Shown piece by piece: positions 58,548 to 64,000 of a stretch of 64,000 bases of DNA; position 1 is the stretch's first letter; each line of letters opens with the position of its first letter. The notes beneath the pieces were generated by a model. It was not told the DNA's origin. It ran no database searches and saw only the letters and a program-made list of their open reading frames with translations. The position numbers and the translations under genes were made by a program. Source of the stretch: Valencia hispanica (taxonomy: Eukaryota; Chordata; Actinopteri; Cyprinodontiformes; Valenciidae); contig OY747710.1 in the NCBI GenBank assembly GCA_963556495.2, positions 18,700,000 to 18,763,999 of the forward strand. The letters run 5' to 3'.

Positions 58548-59260
58548 TAGGGATTTTGCATTGGTAAAAATCTGGCGACATGTATCTCGATACAGGGGAG
58601 ACGATACGATATATTGTGATACAATGAGTAAAACTACATATTGTATTATGTCACGATATTGTATCGATATTCAAAAGCAATGTATAGATTTTTTTAAGGA
58701 TTTGAATGGAACCATTAATGAGTCACTTTTGATGTAAAATTAAAAGGTAAAACTGGTAGCTTGTAGCTGTTTTCCCCTCCGTTTTCCAGTAATAAAACTG
58801 GATGTCTAAAAATATGAAACAGGTTGGAGTGTTTAGAATGCTGTGAGTTTTCTACGGTTAAATTCAGTTTTAAAAAAAAATCACTATATAGTCTTACTCA
58901 TAGTATTGCGATATATCGTATCATCTCCCGCTGTATCAAGATATACATATCGCCAGATTTTTACCAAAACACATCCCTAGTATATTGTGATTTTTAAAAC
59001 TTAATTTAACCATAAAAAAAGCTGTTAGAGCTTTCTAATTACTCCAACCTGTTACATACTTTAACACGTCCAGTTTTATTACTAAATCTAGTTGATCCAC
59101 TGGAACAAAGAAGGTGAAAACAGCCACAAACTAGCGCACATACTTTTAATTTTACTACAAAAATGACATCAGTAATGGTTCCATTCAAATCCTACAAAAA
59201 AAAAGTTACATTGCAAAATATCACGATATATGGGTGCATCGATATTTTATTACGTCCCTA
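58548..59260 (+). mobile_element. hAT miniature element, second self-nested composite copy
   Basis: Outer ends TAGGGATTTTGCATTGG at 58548 and TTTTATTACGTCCCTA at 59260. An inverted member ends at 58979 (ACACATCCCTA), after which the outer copy resumes with GTATATTGTGATTTTTAAAA, the same resumption point as in the 42 kb composite. The target duplication is decayed. Confidence 0.75.
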
Positions 59261-60289
59261 TCTCCTATTATTTTTAAGCATAATACTGTACATTTTGCCA
59301 GGCTTTTGTCTTCAGTCTGTCCTGTGACCTTCTGCTTGCAGCCGTGTTCGACATCTGTGAAACGTGAGCTGTGATTAGTTGGATGTGACGGTGTGACCAA
59401 GAACTGACCGTGCACCCATAAACCCGAACTTCCCACGATAACTGCTTGTTATGTGTTGTGACTTCCACAGACCCACAGACATCTGTGGAACCTGCTACAG
59501 CACAGTACGGACATAACTTTTCTGTTTTTCCCTATTTTGCAGACCTGTCATTGAATAGTTTTTGCCTCCACACTGGGCTTCTGTAACACCTCGGCAGGGG
59601 CACAGGCTGATCACCTCCATGTTACGTTGAGCTAACGCAGTTAAGTCATGCAAAAGGAGCCCCAACTAAGCTCAGAGTGTATGTGCTGTACAACACGTGA
59701 GCAGGCATTTCAGTTAGCTAACATTGCTGTATTAAAACTTCCCTTTTAAATTGGTCTAATGTAATATTCTGTTTCTATTCTTCTGAGCATTTCAGGGCCT
59801 AATTAACTGTAATCGTGAAATAAAATCCCTGTTTTTCATGAATCTGTATGAGTTTCCTTTTTTTTTTAATTAATGAATGAAACAAGTTAAAGCTCTGTAA
59901 TTTTCTAACTTATTGAGATGCAACAAAATATGTTGGATTTCGTTGTGCTCACGTATTTTTATTACATTTATTTTAAGTCGGTGTATCTGGCCAGGTTTTA
60001 TACTAGTCCCTATAGTTACTGCCTATACTTTGCATCACTTTGATGATTCTTGTTGAAAATGTACTATAGAAATAACATCTTTGATTGACATGTTAATGTT
60101 TTCTTGACATTATTCCTTTACATCAGTGTGAAAGACGACCTAATGGTAGCCAACATGGTGTTTATTGTAAAGCTAATGTCAGCTCCTGAGTGATAAAAGG
60201 GCAAAAATATTAAACTAATAAATATCGCATGTATTTTATTACCATAAATGATTTGTACATTAAGACATAACGTCAAACCCCCATGTTTT
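59261..60289. other. Intron 1 sequence, no feature seen
   Basis: No supported feature; several GTTAGCTAAC-like words occur, common in fish promoter-proximal DNA. Confidence 0.35.
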
Positions 60290-60799
60290 TGTGTTGCTGG
60301 TCGTCCGATCAGCGGTGGGAAGCAGCAAGGAGCGTCCAAATGTAAGCTAAACTGAGCTAGCAGGCGATAAAGACGGTGGCTTTATCTACCAGCAGAGCAG
60401 CGATGCTAACATGGCCATCTTTTTTTTTTTTTGTAACACGGCTATCGTGTCCCCGGCGTGGCAGCCAGCGTCTGCGGCCAGCTTTAACCTTATTTACGGG
60501 AGTCGAAGCCACCTTAGCCGGTGTCGGTGCCCCGTTTAACAACTTGGACCAGTGCTGCTTACTTTCCGATACCAAGAAGAAGAAGAAGAAGAAGAAAAGA
60601 CTCGAGAAGGAGGGCGGGATGTGCTTCTTCGGTGGTATAATGGCGGCGTCAGACTAAAAGTTAACATTAGCTGTCTCCCCCCGTTGAAATCCTCCATATG
60701 CAGTCGCCGCATGTAAATGTAGCTGCGCGATATTTAACCCCCAAAAAATAATAACGACCGCAGTTTAACATTGGTAAAAAATAATACAACAAAACTCAC
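60290..60799. other. CpG-richer region in the first intron or promoter, no gene assigned
   Basis: This 500-base block is GC- and CpG-richer than its surroundings and includes a T13 run at 60419-60431 and a short AAG-repeat near 60575-60597. Both strands stay open for 70-90 codons. The minus reading lacks an ATG at its start (it opens from TTG after a run of Phe codons), and the plus reading is dominated by Lys and Phe codons from the simple repeats. It looks like a promoter-proximal CpG region. A small exon of another transcript cannot be excluded. Confidence 0.35.
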
Positions 60800-60866
60800 C
60801 GCAGACATACGTTACTCGCCGAGGAGGAAATAGCACAACTTCAGCTTTTTCTGCTTCTTGATAGGC
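60800..60866 (-). other. Probable non-coding exon 1 of the zinc finger gene
   Basis: Read on the minus strand, this GC-richer stretch ends in CTGCG followed by a good splice donor, GTGAGTTTTG, with the intron starting at 60799. It contains no ATG that opens the zinc finger frame, so it would be 5' untranslated sequence. The next exon downstream on this strand is the ATG exon at 52.3 kb, about 8.5 kb away. The upstream limit is a guess, because the transcription start cannot be read from sequence alone. The link to the gene is inference from the donor, the CCAAT boxes just upstream and the absence of another gene between. Confidence 0.45.
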
Positions 60867-60910
60867 GCAACCTGATTGGTGGAATGTGTTGCCTTGTTCA
60901 CCAATAGGAT
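60867..60910 (-). promoter_or_regulatory. CCAAT boxes at the presumed zinc finger gene promoter
   Basis: Two CCAAT motifs lie about 30 bases apart, just upstream of the presumed first exon: one reads CCAAT on the minus strand (60873-60878 region) and one on the plus strand (60901-60905). Paired CCAAT boxes bound by NF-Y are common in TATA-less vertebrate promoters. No TATA box is visible at a suitable distance. The assignment is inferred from position. Confidence 0.35.
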
Positions 60911-61261
60911 TCAACTTTACAAATCACAAGGAAGTTTATAGTACAAAAGCCCGCCAGCATCAACGGCTTCATTCAGAGATACTGATGGCCATTTTCAAGA
61001 TAATGAGCTTTTTTTTTGTGATTGAAATACTCGCATATGTTCTTTATGGTTCACAGGACTAACCTTTACTTTATTTATTCCTGCAAAGTGTCCCCGTAGT
61101 AACAAAAATAGGATGACATAAGAAAAAAACAAATACTCAAGACCCAAATGAACTTCATAGAGCCACAGAGAGAGAAGAAAAGGGGAACTGACAAGAGATC
61201 CAACTCTTGGAGTGTTGCTTTGTAATTTAACAATTTTCCAGGTCTGGTTAAGTATGAATTA
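60911..61261. other. Upstream flank of the zinc finger gene, no feature seen
   Basis: No gene on either strand is supported. Confidence 0.35.
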
Positions 61262-61850
61262 AGAAGGCATGGCAATTTTATTTGTGTAGCACACTTTCAA
61301 CAACAAGGTAATTCAAGGTGCTTTACATGATTGGGGGATAAAATAAAAATAGTAATTAAACAGGGACAAAGCATATAAAGTAAAAAGAGCAATAAAGCAA
61401 GAAGCACACACAAAACATATGATACATGAAAACATTACTGAAAGGCAGCTCTAAACAGATGGGGTTTTAGCCGTGATTTAAAAGAACTCCCTGTTTTAGC
61501 AGAAGAAGAAGAAAGTCCATTTATCTATTCATCTAGCCTATCAATCAATAGGCCTACATTGATTCCAGTTTCTATGCCCCTCTAATCTGGAACAAACTTC
61601 CAGACAACTGCAAATCTGCTGAAACACAGTTCTTTTAAATTACAACTAAAATGTATCTGTTTAGAGCTGCCTTTGAGTAATGTTTTGTTGTATCATGTTT
61701 TGTGTGTGCTTCTTGCTTTATTGCTGTTTTTACTTTATATGCTTTGTCTGTGTTTTACTGCTATTTTTATTTGACCCCTTAATCATGTAAAGCACCTTAT
61801 ATTACCTTGTTGTTGAAAGTGTGCTTTACAAATAAAATTGCCTTACCTAC
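61262..61850. repeat. Inverted pair of LINE 3' ends (large imperfect palindrome)
   Basis: The left arm (61268-61475) is the reverse complement, at roughly 85-90 per cent by eye, of the right arm (61650-61847). Paired words include AAGCACACACAAAACAT with ATGTTTTGTGTGTGCTT and AAAGGCAGCTCTAAACAGAT with its mirror. The right copy, on the plus strand, still has LINE coding sequence before it (FYAPLIWNKLPDNC at 61570-61612), the C-terminal motif of L2-group proteins. The arms are separated by about 170 bases. Confidence 0.82.
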
Positions 61851-63340
61851 ATTTGTCCATCATGCACCCAATGATCCATTCTACCATCCATCAATGAATT
61901 CAGCCATTCATCCTCCTGCAGGTTCCATATATAAACCCTGACCGCTGTAGAAACATCCTAAGGGCAGTGGTTTAAATATTCACAAAGAACTAAGGAAATA
62001 TATGGAAACTAGTCTATAATCATACATTGAACATTGAAATTTAGAACTATGAATGATGATATTTATTCTAAAATCCAGACTAAATTTGATTAGATTATTA
62101 ACCTGAACTTACATCATTTTTAGTTTTATCCATCCCAAAGTGGCTGTTTGTGATGAGGGCTCCTGGATGTGTGTCCACAAAACCTTCATGGTAGATCTGG
62201 GCTGGGTCAACACATGGAAGAAAAAAAGCATCTATAGTGGACAGAGAATTGCCATAATAAGACCAAACAGCATACCAGGTAAACATAAAACAAGCCAAAA
62301 AGACAGAAAGTAGGAACAAAGACTTTTACATTCACAATGCATCCCGGTTTCAACAAAAACGAACAAAATGACTCAAAGAGTAAAAAAAAAAAAAAAAGAT
62401 GAAGGCCCTGAAGGACTCAACAAAATGTGGTTACGTTTATTAAATGAAAATTTAATAGGCTTGACCTTAAGTAAATGTATTTAGAGTATGAAAACATTTT
62501 TTTATTCAAAAACACTGTATCCCATTGAAAAATTAAATGTTGCAGTGACTCAAACTATCTACGTTTCTTTAAAGAGTCATTCTAGGCCGTGATGTCTGTG
62601 GCAAGGAATGGTCTCCTATAGAGGTGTATATATTATGCATTTTAATGTTATGTTATAAAATATATAAACTGAATTGTATCTAAGTGAGCAATACTGAAAT
62701 AAGTAATAGATTGGATAGAATAAGATTGAACTGGATTGTCAATAGATTTATTTGGACTTGACTTTAATTTGTTTACTATCCATGTATAGCGTTTTTGGAT
62801 GACTCTTACTGTGAATTGGTAAAAGATCAACTAAAACAGATTTTTTTTTAATTGACAAGAGAGCTTATAAGTTAGTTTTTTTTTGTCAAATATCTTCAGT
62901 ATCAGAAATGTTGTATCTGCTTGCCTACATTCATTCAGAGACCTGAACAACAGACACGCTTAGAATCGTGAAATAAATCCCAAGACTAGAAAATTCGTGT
63001 CATCCTGCAGATGACAGTCTGGGGTTTGGGGGGCAGTAGAGATGAACATCATGATACAAATTACTCAAAAGGACAAAATACATGAAAGCAGAAGAAATAC
63101 TGCAAGTTCACGGAGACGCCTCAGTTGCCCTCCTGTAAAGTTCCTTGAACAGTTTTGTCCGATTGTCCTGAAAACTGGCAAACATTCCCACCACCTTATC
63201 AAAATGCATGTTCATTTTGCATGTAAGTCGTAGAAATTGTGTTGTGTGTTCTGAATTTTCTGAAGGTGGACACATTTTTTATTTTTTTGTTGTTTTTTGG
63301 TGATACTTCTTTTAAAGGCTCTGAGCTCCTAGAGCAGATA
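61851..63340. other. No gene seen
   Basis: AT-rich; a short CCAT repeat near 61855-61910. No supported coding region. Confidence 0.35.
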
Positions 63341-63344
63341 TTTA

Positions 63345-63493
63345 ATTCAATTCAACTCAAAAATACTTTATTGATCCCAGAGGGAAATTAAGTGTTGGTA
63401 TAGCTCATATAATTAATTCTTTAAGGAGTTTTTGTAGATGATGATAGCTGTGGCCAGGAAGGATTTCCTGTAGCGGTCTGTATTGCAGCGAAA

Positions 63494-63560
<67 letters not shown>

Positions 63561-63966
63561 TGATATAGATGAATATATGATGGCTGAGTTAAAAAAAAAA
63601 TCTTTTTATAAAGTGACGCCAATAATTGGCTTGCACACCCCCAGAGGGTTGATATACCTGACTTTATGCCTAAACACTTATTAAATTACCCTTGCTCAGG
63701 GTGAGGACAGCCAGGTGTTTGGTGTATCTCATTTCTGCTGAATCAGGCACCTAGGCCAGTTCATGTATAGACTGGTCCACTTCACTCATTTCCAAGAACG
63801 CACTGCCTGTGGCTGCCCGCTGATTGAAAAGATGAGCAGCTCCCTCGGACTGCTTAACCTGACTCCAAATGGTATTAAAACGCTGGCTGGGCATTCTGCC
63901 AAAGAAGCCACTTAGGCTCCACAAAAAACCGTCCAATCTGAGCAACACACTGCAGAACAGCATCAT
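63345..63966 (-). mobile_element. Rex1/CR1-like LINE 3' end, interrupted by (AT)n
   Basis: On the minus strand, 63751-63966 reads GRMPSQRFNTIWSQVKQSEG followed by LFNQRAATGSAFLEMSEVDQ, then a stop. After the AT array the sequence continues with FRCNTDRYRKSFLATAIIIY, the typical C-terminal motif of this LINE group, and a tail AAGTATTTTTGAGTTGAATT at 63345. It resembles the fragment at 29.95-30.2 kb. Confidence 0.6.
63497..63560. repeat. (AT)n microsatellite
   Basis: About 31 AT units lie within the LINE fragment and split its C-terminal coding motif. Confidence 0.95.
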
Positions 63967-64000
63967 TCAACCTTGTCATATCATATCAGCATGATGACAG

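Noticed and set aside
60357..60657. Overlapping open frames on both strands (72 and 93 codons) near the promoter
   Set aside because: The minus frame begins at TTG, not ATG, and the plus frame is built on simple repeats; no domain or splice support.

Overview
The window is vertebrate, and almost certainly teleost fish, genomic DNA. It carries a near-complete Rex3-type (RTE clade) LINE with a GATG-repeat 3' tail, several Tc1-like transposons of fish type, L2- and Rex1/CR1-like LINE ends, a tRNA-derived SINE, hAT-type miniature elements and long AT/ATAC microsatellites. There are no prokaryotic operons, CRISPR arrays, rRNA genes or tRNA genes.

One host gene is supported. It lies on the minus strand and fills the right two thirds of the window (about 60.9 kb down to 21.3 kb). 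Nine coding exons (52.3, 44.3-43.1, 39.9, 39.2, 37.8, 33.8, 31.8, 29.1 and 21.9 kb) can be chained with consensus splice sites and fully compatible intron phases into one 973-residue protein with about 18 C2H2/C2HC zinc fingers and an acidic, T/V/Q-rich C-terminal tail. A probable non-coding first exon with CCAAT boxes sits at 60.8 kb. The protein is a nuclear, probably DNA-binding regulator. I could not assign an ortholog; the N-terminal fingers resemble the ZNF574/ZNF526 group.

Layout: 1-12.5 kb is gene-poor DNA with Tc1 remnants, one tRNA-type SINE, a 575-bp MITE, a 600-bp ATAC/AT microsatellite and an old Rex3 tail. 12.6-15.95 kb is the long Rex3 copy with an exact 10-bp target duplication. 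17.0-18.3 kb is a Tc1-like element. 21.3-60.9 kb is the zinc finger gene, with introns packed with transposons. These include a triple nest at 22.2-24.7 kb, a Tc1 carrying a retroposed insert at 26.2-28.4 kb, a foldback element at 29.2-29.8 kb, a truncated Rex3 at 44.4-45.2 kb, an L2 LINE with reverse transcriptase motifs at 47.1-48.3 kb, and a family of hAT miniature elements at 24, 42, 53, 55 and 58 kb. One of these hosts a BED-finger hAT derivative flanked by a perfect 8-bp target duplication. 61-64 kb holds an inverted pair of LINE ends and a Rex1-like LINE fragment.

I found no clearly novel defence or metabolic system. The most interesting observations are the complete many-exon zinc finger gene, the dated nests of transposons with readable target duplications, and a hAT miniature element that appears twice as the same self-nested composite, suggesting it spread in that form.
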